Shown here: one piece after another, positions 7,133 through 15,280 of the stretch
How positions within the stretch are numbered: the stretch's first letter is position 1
Layout of the letters: every line of letters starts with the position of its first letter
Assembly (NCBI GenBank): GCA_016280685.1
Contig: JAEEHE010000054.1
Coordinates: 1 to 19,811 of the forward strand
DNA: 19,811 bases
Source: Caryophanales bacterium
GTDB lineage: Bacteria; Bacillota_I; Bacilli_A; RFN20; CAG-826
Reading direction: 5' to 3'
Notes under the pieces: model-generated
Database searches by the model: none
What the model saw: the letters and a program-made list of their open reading frames with translations, nothing else
What the model was told of the DNA's origin: nothing
Translations under genes and position numbers: made by a program

Positions 7133-7669
7133 ATGAAAAAAATCGTTTTATTTGCTACAGCATTAATGAGTGTTACCATGCTTTCTGGCTGTAAGTTCAT
7201 CAAAGATGCTATCGATCCAGAAAAGCAATATTCCTTCAACGAATATAAATCCCTTTTAGCGGAAAGAGATTTCAAAGCCCATTCTTACACTAAAGCTACT
7301 TTAACCGCTGAAGCGACCGTTGATGGTTCTAAAGAAGAAAGCGAAGAACCAATAGTGTTCACTTGGAATGAAGAATTAGGAAAATGGCAAGATCCAACAG
7401 ATGAAGGAAAAGTCTTTGAACTTCAAGTTTTGTCTTTTGGAGAAATCCGTAAGGATGTAGCCTCAATTACCGATACCAAAGGTTATACTTTCTTTGCTAG
7501 AAAAGATAGCTATCGTATTGTCAACGCTGGTAGTGATACTAATGAAGAATATGAATGGCAATGGTCATTTGACAAAGATGGCTTACTTACAGAAACCCAT
7601 ATCAAATTGAAAGATTTGGTGAAGATGACCAAAAAAGAAGGCTCAGTAAAAGTCTCTTATAGTAAATAA
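7133..7669 (+). CDS. Putative lipoprotein of unknown function
   Basis: This is a 178-residue exported protein. The N-terminus is a lipoprotein signal peptide: basic MKK, a hydrophobic core, then the lipobox LSGC with Cys20 as the lipidated residue. The mature part is acidic and has no membrane segment or recognised catalytic motif. It is rich in aromatic residues in beta-like stretches (EYEWQWSFDKDG). The ATG at 7133 is chosen because it starts the signal peptide and has AGAGGA 9 nt upstream; in-frame codons further upstream would add a polar stretch before it. It would be anchored on the outer face of the membrane. It is divergent from the AraC-type regulator, which may control it. A terminator follows. 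Confidence 0.83.
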   Translation: MKKIVLFATALMSVTMLSGCKFIKDAIDPEKQYSFNEYKSLLAERDFKAHSYTKATLTAEATVDGSKEESEEPIVFTWNEELGKWQDPTDEGKVFELQVLSFGEIRKDVASITDTKGYTFFARKDSYRIVNAGSDTNEEYEWQWSFDKDGLLTETHIKLKDLVKMTKKEGSVKVSYSK

Positions 7670-7686
7670 CTAATAAATCCTTTAGG

Positions 7687-7716
7687 AAGCGGTATTAATT
7701 TACCGCTTTTTATTTT
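7687..7716 (+). terminator. Intrinsic terminator of the lipoprotein gene
   Basis: AAGCGGTA pairs with TACCGCTT around a 6-nt loop (8 bp), followed by TTTATTTT. It begins 17 nt after the stop codon. Confidence 0.85.
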
Positions 7717-7728
7717 GCTAAAAATAGG

Positions 7729-7734
7729 TAAAAT
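7729..7734 (+). promoter_or_regulatory. -10-like box of the alpha/beta hydrolase gene
   Basis: TAAAAT lies 9 nt before the ATG at 7744, just after the upstream terminator. A new promoter is needed here, and there is no Shine-Dalgarno sequence at a useful distance. No convincing -35 box is seen. Confidence 0.4.
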
Positions 7735-7743
7735 GATAGCAGT

Positions 7744-8676
7744 ATGAAACCTTGGATAATCGTTCTTATCATCATTGTTAGTGTCTTAGTAGTGGGAGGC
7801 TTAATCGCTTTTATCAGTTTTTGTTTTGGCATCTCATCTATGATGGCAAACATGTTTTGCCGCCCAAAACACTTCAAAACCAAAGAAGAAAAGATTCAAG
7901 AAATGGACGAAATTGAAGATCTTGATGGTAGGGACTTATATGAAAGAACTCCAATAACTTTCAAGATGAAAGATGGATATATCATTCACGGAGATTATTC
8001 CTTAAATGACCCCAAGAAGTTTGCCATTTGTATGCATGGTCATATCTCTAATCGCGAAGGCTCTATCAAATACGCTTATTCTTTATATCGTTTAGGCTAC
8101 TCATTAGTGTTCTATGACCATAGGTCACATGGAGAAAACGAAAGAGGAATAATCACTATGGGATATCAAGAACATCTTGATGCTTTAGAGATAATTGAAC
8201 AGGTGAAAGAAAAATTTGGGCAAGACATCCAAATCGGTTTATTCGGTTGTTCTATGGGTGGAGCGACGGCCTTACTTTGTGTCAAAGATAGGCAAGACTT
8301 ATCATTTGTTATCAGTGATTGCGCTTTCGCTTCTTTAGAAGACATGGTGAGAGAATTAATCAGAATCCATAAAGCCCCTTATTGGCCAATCTTACAAATT
8401 ACTGAGATGTATTTTAAGAAAAGATATGGATTCTCTTATAGAGACACTTGTCCAAAAGAAGAATTAAAACTCAATAAGAAAGTTCCTATCTTGTTCATTC
8501 ATGGCGATAAAGACGCATTAGTGTTCCCGGAAAATGCGAACTATCTATATAATAATGACAATGGTCCTAAGAGACTCATCTGGTTTATGGGTGCGACTCA
8601 CTGCGGATCCATCATCGCCGATAAAGAGAAATATTACAAAGTAATAGAAGACTTCATTAAAGAGGAGGTAAGGTAA
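7744..8676 (+). CDS. Membrane-anchored alpha/beta hydrolase
   Basis: This 310-residue protein has one N-terminal membrane anchor (residues about 4-30) followed by an alpha/beta-hydrolase fold. The oxyanion region is MHGHIS (98-102), the nucleophile elbow is GCSMGG with Ser170, the acid is probably Asp257 in HGDKD, and the catalytic His is His286 in GATHCGS. The arrangement resembles YqkD/BAAT-like hydrolases that act on esters or peptides near the membrane. The substrate is unknown. The anchor has no cleavage site, so the side of the membrane is not certain. The next gene starts 1 nt after the stop region and is probably co-transcribed. Confidence 0.88.
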   Translation: MKPWIIVLIIIVSVLVVGGLIAFISFCFGISSMMANMFCRPKHFKTKEEKIQEMDEIEDLDGRDLYERTPITFKMKDGYIIHGDYSLNDPKKFAICMHGHISNREGSIKYAYSLYRLGYSLVFYDHRSHGENERGIITMGYQEHLDALEIIEQVKEKFGQDIQIGLFGCSMGGATALLCVKDRQDLSFVISDCAFASLEDMVRELIRIHKAPYWPILQITEMYFKKRYGFSYRDTCPKEELKLNKKVPILFIHGDKDALVFPENANYLYNNDNGPKRLIWFMGATHCGSIIADKEKYYKVIEDFIKEEVR

Positions 8677-8677
8677 T

Positions 8678-9172
8678 ATGGCAAAAGAAAAAATGTCAAT
8701 TGAGAAGAAAACCAAACTCATTTATTCCATAGAGTTACTTGTTTTTGTCGCTATATTTATCGTGATAGCTACATTAGAGATACTCGGTATTATCGGCAAG
8801 AGAGAAATCATGCTTATTATCTTTAACTGGGTGACTATTTTCGGTGGTACTTGGTTAATCGTAGATTTCTTCTGGGTTTTATTCTCTAAAAAGAGAAGAA
8901 AAAAGAACTCCTTATTAGATAAAGCTTTATTACTCCCTTTAGCGGTTTATTTTATAACATTTGATATTTTATGTTTCTGTAACTTATCTTTCATCACATT
9001 AGAATTCCGTAGGCTTATGATGGCGATCGGTTTCTATTATGTCGCAGCGATATATTTGTTCCAGGCCATTTATCATTACTACGTACCAGTTCCGATGATG
9101 CTTCAAGCAATTGAAGAAGCCAAACAGGAAGAAGAAAAAGAAAAACAGGCTGAACTTCCTAAAGAAGAATAA
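8678..9172 (+). CDS. Four-helix membrane protein with acidic tail, unknown function
   Basis: This 164-residue membrane protein has a GGAGG ribosome binding site inside the end of the hydrolase gene. Four hydrophobic segments are visible, at about residues 14-38, 44-69, 82-102 and 110-133, with a basic loop (SKKRRKKNS) after the second. The C-terminal 25 residues are rich in Glu, Lys and Gln. The reading frame stays open after the TAA at 9170-9172: fourteen further in-frame codons encode a similar acidic, proline-containing tail (PAEETNNEEEKPQD) ending at a TAA at 9215-9217, inside the terminator loop. A CAA-to-TAA change that shortened the tail is a simple explanation. No function can be assigned. 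Confidence 0.8.
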   Translation: MAKEKMSIEKKTKLIYSIELLVFVAIFIVIATLEILGIIGKREIMLIIFNWVTIFGGTWLIVDFFWVLFSKKRRKKNSLLDKALLLPLAVYFITFDILCFCNLSFITLEFRRLMMAIGFYYVAAIYLFQAIYHYYVPVPMMLQAIEEAKQEEEKEKQAELPKEE

Positions 9173-9202
9173 CCTGCGGAAGAAACAAATAACGAAGAAG
9201 AG

Positions 9203-9228
9203 AAGCCACAAGACTAAGTGGCTTTTTA
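9203..9228 (+). terminator. Intrinsic terminator after the membrane protein gene
   Basis: AAGCCAC pairs with GTGGCTT around an 8-nt loop, followed by TTTAAT. It lies between converging genes; the minus-strand T-run is poor, so it mainly serves the plus strand. Confidence 0.8.
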
Positions 9229-9229
9229 A

Positions 9230-9868
9230 TCATATTAAACCAAATAAGATTCTCCCTAATCTAATATGGGTAGCGCCTTCCTTAATAGCGATTTGATAAT
9301 CATCGCTCATACCCATAGAGAGATAGGGGAGATTGATAGAAAATTTCTTTTCCATCTCATCTCTTAATAATCTTAATTTCTTAAATTGTTCACATAGTGA
9401 ATCGTCGCTAGAATTTGCTTTTGCCATCATCATGAGACCAACGAGATTGATGTTTTTCATCTTTAAGATCTGCTCTATAAAATCAGAAAGCGCAAAATAG
9501 GGCACTCCGTTTTTGTTTTCTTCTAAATTGATTGAGACTTCAATAAAACAATTTAAAGGTCTTAAACGCTTTGTATTGATGATTTCTGCAAGTTTTAAAG
9601 AGTCAAGAGAATGGAGAAAATCAATTTTGTCAATCACTTTATTGGCTTTATTGGTTTGTAGATGACCAATGAAATGCCAAACGATAGGCAAGTCATGTAA
9701 CTCTTCATGCTTATGAAGAAAAGATTCAACACGGTTCTCACCAATATTATTAATACCCACTTTGACGAGAGCGCGTATATCTTGCGTGTCTACGTATTTA
9801 GATGCCGCTACTAAAGTTACATCTTGCGGTATAGTTTGTAGAAATTCTTTTATATCTTTTCTAATCAT
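9230..9868 (-). CDS. yggS: YggS-family pyridoxal-phosphate-binding protein
   Basis: This 212-residue single-domain PLP-binding barrel protein keeps free pyridoxal phosphate and related amino-acid pools in balance; no catalytic reaction is established for the family. Lys24 in AASKYVD is the PLP-linking lysine. Other family motifs are NIGENRV (42-48), WHFIGHLQTNK (64-74) and the C-terminal phosphate-binding stretch SMGMSDDY with HIRLGRILFG. The ATG at 9868 is preferred over an in-frame GTG at 9889 because homologues begin close to it. In the related Bacilli this gene is often near sepF, but here it stands alone, divergent from the threonylcarbamoyl-AMP synthase gene. There is no clear Shine-Dalgarno sequence. 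A TATCAT box (9880-9885) lies 11 nt upstream, so the leader may be only a few nucleotides. Confidence 0.92.
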   Translation of the reverse strand: MIRKDIKEFLQTIPQDVTLVAASKYVDTQDIRALVKVGINNIGENRVESFLHKHEELHDLPIVWHFIGHLQTNKANKVIDKIDFLHSLDSLKLAEIINTKRLRPLNCFIEVSINLEENKNGVPYFALSDFIEQILKMKNINLVGLMMMAKANSSDDSLCEQFKKLRLLRDEMEKKFSINLPYLSMGMSDDYQIAIKEGATHIRLGRILFGLI

Positions 9869-9926
9869 AAGTCTCACATATGATAGCACAGAAACAGGAA
9901 ATATTTATTTTTTTCTATGAAAAGGG

Positions 9927-9932
9927 TATATT
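9927..9932 (+). promoter_or_regulatory. -10-like box of the threonylcarbamoyl-AMP synthase gene
   Basis: TATATT lies 6 nt before the ATG at 9939. TTTATT (9904-9909), 17 bp upstream, is a weak -35 candidate. The nearest purine-rich stretch, AGGG, is 12 nt from the ATG, so a leaderless mRNA is likely. Confidence 0.45.
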
Positions 9933-9938
9933 TTCTAT

Positions 9939-10565
9939 ATGAGCTTAAAGAACGAACAACTTGAAAAAGAGATTCTTCTCGCCAAAGAAGCTTTGCTTAA
10001 CCATGGAGTGATTGCTTTTCCTACGGAAACGGTTATGGGTTTAGGTGTTATTTATAATGATGAACAAGCCTATCATAAGCTGAACCAAGTCAAAGAAAGA
10101 CCCGAAGATAAACCATATACAATGATGTTAGGAGATAAGAAAGATATCTCTAAATACGCTTTCATTAACGAAGCCACTCAAAGAGTGATTGACAAGTTCA
10201 TCCCAGGTTCAATAACCATCTTAGTGCCCACAAAGGAAGATTCTGTTCCTGGCTATGTGACCCACAATACTCATGTTATAGGTATACGCGTGCCCACAAA
10301 TGTGGAAGCGCTTAATGTGTTACACGCTATAGACATGCCATTATTAGTCCCTTCCGCTAATAAAAGCGGAAAGAAGCCGGCATTGAACAGCGATGAAGTT
10401 AAAGAAATATTTGGAAACGAGATCGATGCGATTGTTTCTGGATCTTCTAAAGGCGAAAAACCATCGACAATTGTTAATCTTACTGGCGATCAACCAATAC
10501 TTATTAGAGAAGGCCCGATTGCCTTTGAAGAAATATTGAAAGAATGGGTAAATAAAAACTATTAA
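9939..10565 (+). CDS. tsaC: L-threonylcarbamoyladenylate synthase (Sua5/YrdC/TsaC family)
   Basis: This 208-residue cytoplasmic enzyme makes threonylcarbamoyl-AMP from threonine, bicarbonate and ATP. This is the first step of t6A formation at position 37 of ANN-decoding tRNAs; TsaB, TsaD and TsaE complete the pathway. The YrdC domain is complete: PTETVMGLG (28-36, where most homologues have Tyr rather than Met at residue 33), KERPEDKP (52-59), the SAN motif in PSANKSGKKPA, and STIV with IREGP near the end. It is the short form without the Sua5 C-terminal domain. It is divergent from yggS across about 70 bp. No strong terminator follows before the next gene. Confidence 0.9.
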   Translation: MSLKNEQLEKEILLAKEALLNHGVIAFPTETVMGLGVIYNDEQAYHKLNQVKERPEDKPYTMMLGDKKDISKYAFINEATQRVIDKFIPGSITILVPTKEDSVPGYVTHNTHVIGIRVPTNVEALNVLHAIDMPLLVPSANKSGKKPALNSDEVKEIFGNEIDAIVSGSSKGEKPSTIVNLTGDQPILIREGPIAFEEILKEWVNKNY

Positions 10566-10638
10566 CCTACACACTTTTAACAAAGTTAATAAATACTAAA
10601 GATATACTAAAAAACTACTAATATAGAGAGGCAAAAAT

Positions 10639-11547
10639 ATGGATAATTTGAAGTCATTAATGGATAAAAGACAATACAATTTAGTCATTGAGTTAACAAA
10701 AAACTCCATCGATATCAATGACCTCTTTTTCCGTATCAGCGCTTTCTTAGCGAATGGTCAAGGCAAGGAAGCTTTATCCGTAATTGAAAGCAATCGCAAG
10801 ATTCTTGAAGGTGATCTCTCTTTACTTATGAAGGTTCATATCGAGATTCTTTGTTTGTTAGGTATGTTTGATAAAGCTTATGAGGAAGCTGATTATTACA
10901 AGAACCTTCCTTATCAGTCTCAACAAGTTGAGGAGATGATTGCCCTTCTTCCAAAAATGATTCGTGAAGAAGAAAAGAAACAATATGTCTCTAAAAACGT
11001 GAGCGACGATGAAATTAGAAAAAGATTATTATCAAGTGATGAGCATGTTGTATTACCCGCAGTTGATATGCTGAGAGAAAGAGACTTAAATCTATTTCTA
11101 AAAGAAATAAAGAAAGTTATGGTCGATTTCCCATTACAGGCCATTCGTTCCTTCACCCTTCTCTTATGCGTACAAAAGGGTTTAAATGAAGAAATCCATT
11201 TCAATCATATGGGAAACATTATCAATGTTAATCCAAGCAAATTGGAACCTCCATTTATCGGAGATGAATTCAATTCCTTCCTCAAATACTTTCAATCCGA
11301 AGTTAAAGATCCTGCGGTTAGCGAGAATGCGATTCAAATATTGAGCAGTTATATCATCTATATTTACCCAGAGGCTCTTTCAATTAGCTATCCTATGTTA
11401 GCCATTGCTCTCAAGAGAATTGCCTATGATTATTTGCGCATGGATGATGAGAAATCCCTAGAAGAGATGTGTTTAGAAAAAGATGTCCCTCTAAAGGAAG
11501 TTCAAGACTTAATTCAAAGAATTAAAGATTGTGTAGACGATTTCTAA
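10639..11547 (+). CDS. DUF3196 / MPN330-like helical-repeat protein
   Basis: This is a 302-residue soluble, almost entirely helical protein. The first 110 residues look like tetratricopeptide-type helix pairs (repeated pattern of small and aromatic residues, for example FFRISAFLANGQGKEALSVIE and LCLLGMFDKAYEEADYY). The middle (about 125-185) resembles further helical repeats. Length, composition and position match the DUF3196 family known from the mycoplasma protein MPN330. Its function is unknown, and a role in protein-protein contact is inference. The ribosome binding site GAGG lies 7 nt before the ATG. As in mycoplasmas, it directly precedes tig and lon, though a terminator separates it from tig. 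Confidence 0.72.
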   Translation: MDNLKSLMDKRQYNLVIELTKNSIDINDLFFRISAFLANGQGKEALSVIESNRKILEGDLSLLMKVHIEILCLLGMFDKAYEEADYYKNLPYQSQQVEEMIALLPKMIREEEKKQYVSKNVSDDEIRKRLLSSDEHVVLPAVDMLRERDLNLFLKEIKKVMVDFPLQAIRSFTLLLCVQKGLNEEIHFNHMGNIINVNPSKLEPPFIGDEFNSFLKYFQSEVKDPAVSENAIQILSSYIIYIYPEALSISYPMLAIALKRIAYDYLRMDDEKSLEEMCLEKDVPLKEVQDLIQRIKDCVDDF

Positions 11548-11558
11548 ACTCTATCAAG

Positions 11559-11595
11559 CAAGAAAAAAATGACGCTCTTCGGAGCGTTTTTCTTG
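11559..11595 (+). terminator. Terminator with UUCG tetraloop after the DUF3196 gene
   Basis: ACGCTC and GAGCGT enclose a TTCG tetraloop closed by C-G, an exceptionally stable loop. Outside it, CAAGAAAA pairs with TTTTCTTG. The T-run follows the inner stem. Confidence 0.88.
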
Positions 11596-11621
11596 TGAGA
11601 AAATATAAACTTGTTTATAAT
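11593..11621 (+). promoter_or_regulatory. Sigma-A-type promoter of tig-lon-ysxC
   Basis: TTGTGA (11593-11598) and a perfect TATAAT (11616-11621) are 17 bp apart. The start site near 11628 leaves a leader of about 25 nt with a GGAGG ribosome binding site. The -35 box overlaps the end of the preceding terminator. Confidence 0.75.
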
Positions 11622-11652
11622 CAATATCGCATATTATTTGGAGGCATATATA

Positions 11653-12927
11653 ATGGAAAGAAAAATTACCAAATTAGAACATTCACATGTTCAAGTTGAT
11701 GTCGTCGTCGATGAAAAAACATGGAAAGACGCTCAAGACAAGGCTTTTAACAAATTAGCGGAGAACGTCACCGTTGATGGTTTCCGTAAAGGAAAAGCTC
11801 CAAAAGATCTTGTCAGAAAAAGAATTGATGGAATGAAAGTCTTAGACGAAGCAATCAATTCCTTATTACCAAAAATCTATAACGAAATTTTAACCGAAGA
11901 CAAAATTCAACCTTTTGCTCGTCCACAAGTCGACGTCACAAAAGTTAGTGATACAGAATTAGAAGTTAAATTTGTTCTCGTTACCGCTCCCGAAGTGAAA
12001 CTCGGCAAATATAAAGGTTTCGAAATCGGCAAAGGCGAAGTCATAGTTACCGAAGAAGATGTTAACAATGCTTTAGAAGCTGCTCGTAAAGACAATGCTT
12101 CTTTAGTCGTTAAAGAAGGCGAATCCGCTTTAGGCGATACAGTCGTTATGGACTTCTTAGGCACAGTTGATGGTGTTCCTTTTGAAGGCGGTGCGGCCGA
12201 AAACTATGAATTAGAATTAGGTTCACACCAATTCATCCCTGGCTTTGAAGAACAATTAGTCGGTCATAAAGCCGGTGAAAAAGTTGATGTCAATGTCACC
12301 TTCCCAGAGAATTACACCGAAGAATTAAAAGGCAAAGCCGCAGTCTTCGCTTGCACAATTCACGAAGTGAAAGAAAAGAAATTACCCGAACTCAACGATG
12401 AATTCGTCAAAGAACTCAAAGTCGAAGGCGTGGAAACAGTTGATGCTTTCAGAGCTCATAAAGAAGCTGAACTCAAGAGACAAAAAGAAAACGAAGCACG
12501 TAGAAATTACATGGGCAAATTAATCGAAGCTATCGCTAAAGAAGCACAAGTCGAATTAGCCCAAGAAATCGTTGATTCGCAAACTGAAACCAGAAAAGAA
12601 GATATGGTCAAACGTATTCAACAATCCGGTTTACAACTCGAACAATATTTACAAATCTTAGGTCAAAGCGAAGAACAATTCACCGCACAAATCCGTGAAC
12701 AAGCTCTCAAAGAGACCACTGAATATGTCGTATTAGAAGAAATCGGCAAAGCCGAAAACCTCGAAGTTAGCGACGCTGACTTAGAATTCGAATTTGCTAA
12801 AATCGCTGAACAATACCATATGACCGTTGAAGAAGTGAAGAAAGCTCTAAATAAAAATTTAGAAGAATTCCGTCACAATATTAAAATGCAACGCATTGAT
12901 GACTTCTTATACAACCAAAACAATTAA
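11653..12927 (+). CDS. tig: Trigger factor (ribosome-associated chaperone and prolyl isomerase)
   Basis: This 424-residue chaperone binds the ribosome exit tunnel and shields nascent chains. The N-terminal domain has the ribosome-docking signature GFRKGKAPK (residues about 37-45). The FKBP-type prolyl isomerase domain spans about 150-240 (GDTVVMDFLGTVDG, then the FIPGFEEQLVGHKAGE stretch). The long, charged, helical C-terminal domain completes the three-domain layout at the usual length. The ATG at 11653 is chosen because GGAGG lies 8 nt before it; in-frame codons upstream fall within the promoter. Codon use is more strongly biased than in the neighbours, consistent with high expression. Lon follows after 25 nt without a terminator, so tig, lon and ysxC form one operon. 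Confidence 0.96.
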   Translation: MERKITKLEHSHVQVDVVVDEKTWKDAQDKAFNKLAENVTVDGFRKGKAPKDLVRKRIDGMKVLDEAINSLLPKIYNEILTEDKIQPFARPQVDVTKVSDTELEVKFVLVTAPEVKLGKYKGFEIGKGEVIVTEEDVNNALEAARKDNASLVVKEGESALGDTVVMDFLGTVDGVPFEGGAAENYELELGSHQFIPGFEEQLVGHKAGEKVDVNVTFPENYTEELKGKAAVFACTIHEVKEKKLPELNDEFVKELKVEGVETVDAFRAHKEAELKRQKENEARRNYMGKLIEAIAKEAQVELAQEIVDSQTETRKEDMVKRIQQSGLQLEQYLQILGQSEEQFTAQIREQALKETTEYVVLEEIGKAENLEVSDADLEFEFAKIAEQYHMTVEEVKKALNKNLEEFRHNIKMQRIDDFLYNQNN

Positions 12928-12952
12928 TTATTAGGTAAAGGAGGAAAAACTT

Positions 12953-15280
12953 ATGGCTGATAAACCACAAGCATTAACACTTCCCTTGCTAGTTACTAGA
13001 GCCTTAGTTGTCTTCCCGGGCAACCAACAATTAATCGAAGCCGGTAGAGATTTCTCTATCAGCGCGGTGAACGCATCCAAAAATGAATGCGATTCCCTCA
13101 TTTTAGTAACCAGTCAAAAACAGATAGATAAAGAGAATCCGACTTATGATGATATTTATAATATCGGTGTTCTTTGTCGTATTATCGCTGTCTCCGAAAG
13201 AGATAATCGTTTAAGAGTCCGCATCCAAGTTGTGGAAAGAGTAACCATTTCCGATATGAAATTTGAGGAAGCTGCTGGTTATTACTCCGCGATTGGTAGC
13301 ATGAATCCTCTTCCCAAGATTTCTCCTGTTGAGAACGAAGCAATTATTAAAGCCATTAGCAAAGCTTTAGAAGGCGTTCCTAATATTTTATCGGCTATGC
13401 CGAAAAACATCGCTAACGTGGTCATGAAATCACAAAGCGCCGTGGAAATCTGCTTTGCTTTAGCGGGTTATTTAGAATCCCCAGTCGATACCAAAGAAAA
13501 GATTTTGATGAGTAAAGACGCAAACTATTTAATGGAACAAGTTTTAATTTTATTAAATGGTGAAAGCCAAAGATCACAAATTGAACACGATATCTCTGAA
13601 AGCGTTCGTGAAAGCGCAGAAAAATCACAAAGAGAATATTTCTTACGTGAAAAATTAAAGGCGATTAAGCACGAACTCGGTGAAGATAGTGACGGGGCTA
13701 ATGATCCAGACTCTATATTAGAAAAACTCGAAAAGAATCCTTATCCGGAAAACATCAAAAACAAAGTTAAAGCGGAATTAAAGAAATTCGAAATGATGCC
13801 TCAAGGTTCCTTAGAAGCCGCTTTAATTCAAAGTTATCTCGATGTCTTATTAAATGTCCCCTGGTGGCAGAAGACAGAAGATAATGATTCTTTAGAAAAT
13901 GTCGAAAAGATTTTAGATGAAGACCATTATGGTCTTGAAAACCCCAAGAAGAGAATTATTGAATATTTAGCCGTTAAGAAATTAACCGGTAATCTCAAAT
14001 CTCCAATTCTCTGTTTCTATGGTCCTCCCGGAACTGGTAAGACTTCTTTAGGTAAATCCATCGCTAGAGCTTTAGGAAGAAAATTCTTTAAAGCTTCTTT
14101 AGGTGGTATCTCTGATGAAGCGGAAATCCGTGGACATAGGAGAACTTATGTCGGTTCTTTACCTGGAAGAATTATCCAAGGTATGAGAAAGGCTGGTGTT
14201 AATAACCCTGTCTTCTTACTCGACGAAGTCGATAAATTAGCGAGCTCCTATAAAGGTGATCCCGCGAGTGCGTTATTAGAAGTTCTCGATCCGGAACAAA
14301 ATAACCAATTTAACGATAATTATCTCGAAGAACCTTATGACCTCAGCGATGTCTTGTTCATCTGCACTGCGAACTATTTAGAAAATATTCCTGGTCCTTT
14401 AAGAGATAGACTTGAATTAATTCAATTATCTTCTTATACCGAACTTGAAAAAGTGCAAATCGCGAAAGGCCACTTAGTGAAGAAACAAAAAGAACTTAAT
14501 GGTTTAAGCGCTAAACAAGCATCCTTCACCGATGGAGCGATTAAATTTATTATCCGTTCCTATACACGTGAAGCTGGCGTTCGCGATTTAGAAAGAAAGA
14601 TCGCTTCTTGCTTAAGAAAAGTTGCCGTGGCTATCGTTAAAGATCCTTCCATCAAAACAATTAAGATTGATGAAGCGAAAGTTAGAGAATATCTCGGTGT
14701 TCCAATTTTTGAAGACAGCAAGAAAGAACAAGAACCACAAATCGGTGTTGTCACCGGTTTAGCCTATACGGAATTCGGTGGCGATATTCTTCCTATTGAA
14801 GTAAATTACTTCAAGGGTAGAGGAAATCTCGTCTTAACCGGTAACTTAGGCGACGTTATGAAAGAAAGTGCTTCTATCGCTTTAGACTACGTGAAGAGCA
14901 ACGCGGAAAAATATCATATCGACCCCGCTTTATTTGCGGATAACGATATCCACATCCACGTCCCCGAAGGCGCTGTTCCCAAAGATGGTCCTAGCGCTGG
15001 CGTTGCCATTACCACAGCGATTGTCTCGTGTTTATCCAAGAGACCAGTCAATCCTGATGTGGCAATGACTGGTGAAGTGACCTTAAGAGGTAACGCTTTA
15101 CCAATCGGTGGTTTAAGAGAAAAATCACTCGCTGCTTTAAGAAGTGGTATTAAGACAATCATTGTTCCCGAAGAGAATAAAAAAGATGTCGATGAACTTC
15201 CAAAGGAAGTTAAAGAAACATTAAAGATTGTCTTCATGAAGAAAGCGGACGATGCGATTGAAATTGCTTTAGTCAAATAA
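12953..15280 (+). CDS. lon: ATP-dependent serine protease Lon
   Basis: This is a 775-residue LonA-type protease that unfolds and degrades damaged and regulatory proteins. Domain order is complete: N-terminal substrate-binding region (1-300), AAA+ module with Walker A GPPGTGKT (about 357-364) and Walker B VFLLDEVDKL, then the peptidase domain. The catalytic dyad is Ser681 in PKDGPSAGVA and Lys724 in GGLREKS, 43 residues apart as in the family. A strong GGAGG ribosome binding site precedes the ATG. In Bacillus the cluster is tig-clpX-lonB-lonA-ysxC. Here clpX and lonB are absent between tig and lon, which resembles the reduced mycoplasma arrangement. The stop codon overlaps the start of ysxC (TAATG). 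Confidence 0.97.
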   Translation: MADKPQALTLPLLVTRALVVFPGNQQLIEAGRDFSISAVNASKNECDSLILVTSQKQIDKENPTYDDIYNIGVLCRIIAVSERDNRLRVRIQVVERVTISDMKFEEAAGYYSAIGSMNPLPKISPVENEAIIKAISKALEGVPNILSAMPKNIANVVMKSQSAVEICFALAGYLESPVDTKEKILMSKDANYLMEQVLILLNGESQRSQIEHDISESVRESAEKSQREYFLREKLKAIKHELGEDSDGANDPDSILEKLEKNPYPENIKNKVKAELKKFEMMPQGSLEAALIQSYLDVLLNVPWWQKTEDNDSLENVEKILDEDHYGLENPKKRIIEYLAVKKLTGNLKSPILCFYGPPGTGKTSLGKSIARALGRKFFKASLGGISDEAEIRGHRRTYVGSLPGRIIQGMRKAGVNNPVFLLDEVDKLASSYKGDPASALLEVLDPEQNNQFNDNYLEEPYDLSDVLFICTANYLENIPGPLRDRLELIQLSSYTELEKVQIAKGHLVKKQKELNGLSAKQASFTDGAIKFIIRSYTREAGVRDLERKIASCLRKVAVAIVKDPSIKTIKIDEAKVREYLGVPIFEDSKKEQEPQIGVVTGLAYTEFGGDILPIEVNYFKGRGNLVLTGNLGDVMKESASIALDYVKSNAEKYHIDPALFADNDIHIHVPEGAVPKDGPSAGVAITTAIVSCLSKRPVNPDVAMTGEVTLRGNALPIGGLREKSLAALRSGIKTIIVPEENKKDVDELPKEVKETLKIVFMKKADDAIEIALVK

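Noticed and set aside
6979..7275. Minus-strand open frame across the regulator-lipoprotein intergenic region
   Set aside because: It has no ribosome binding site and no family features, and it overlaps the promoters and the lipoprotein gene.
9111..9296. Lys-rich plus-strand frame across the end of the membrane protein gene
   Set aside because: It arises from the GAA/AAG-rich tail read in another frame and runs through the terminator.
9869..9889. Upstream GTG start for yggS
   Set aside because: It adds seven residues not expected in the family and overlaps the -10-like box.
11611..11652. Upstream TTG start for tig
   Set aside because: It overlaps the -10 box; GGAGG at 8 nt fixes the ATG at 11653.
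14914..15276. Minus-strand open frame opposite the Lon peptidase domain
   Set aside because: It is Ser/Leu-rich with no start signals, opposite a highly conserved domain.
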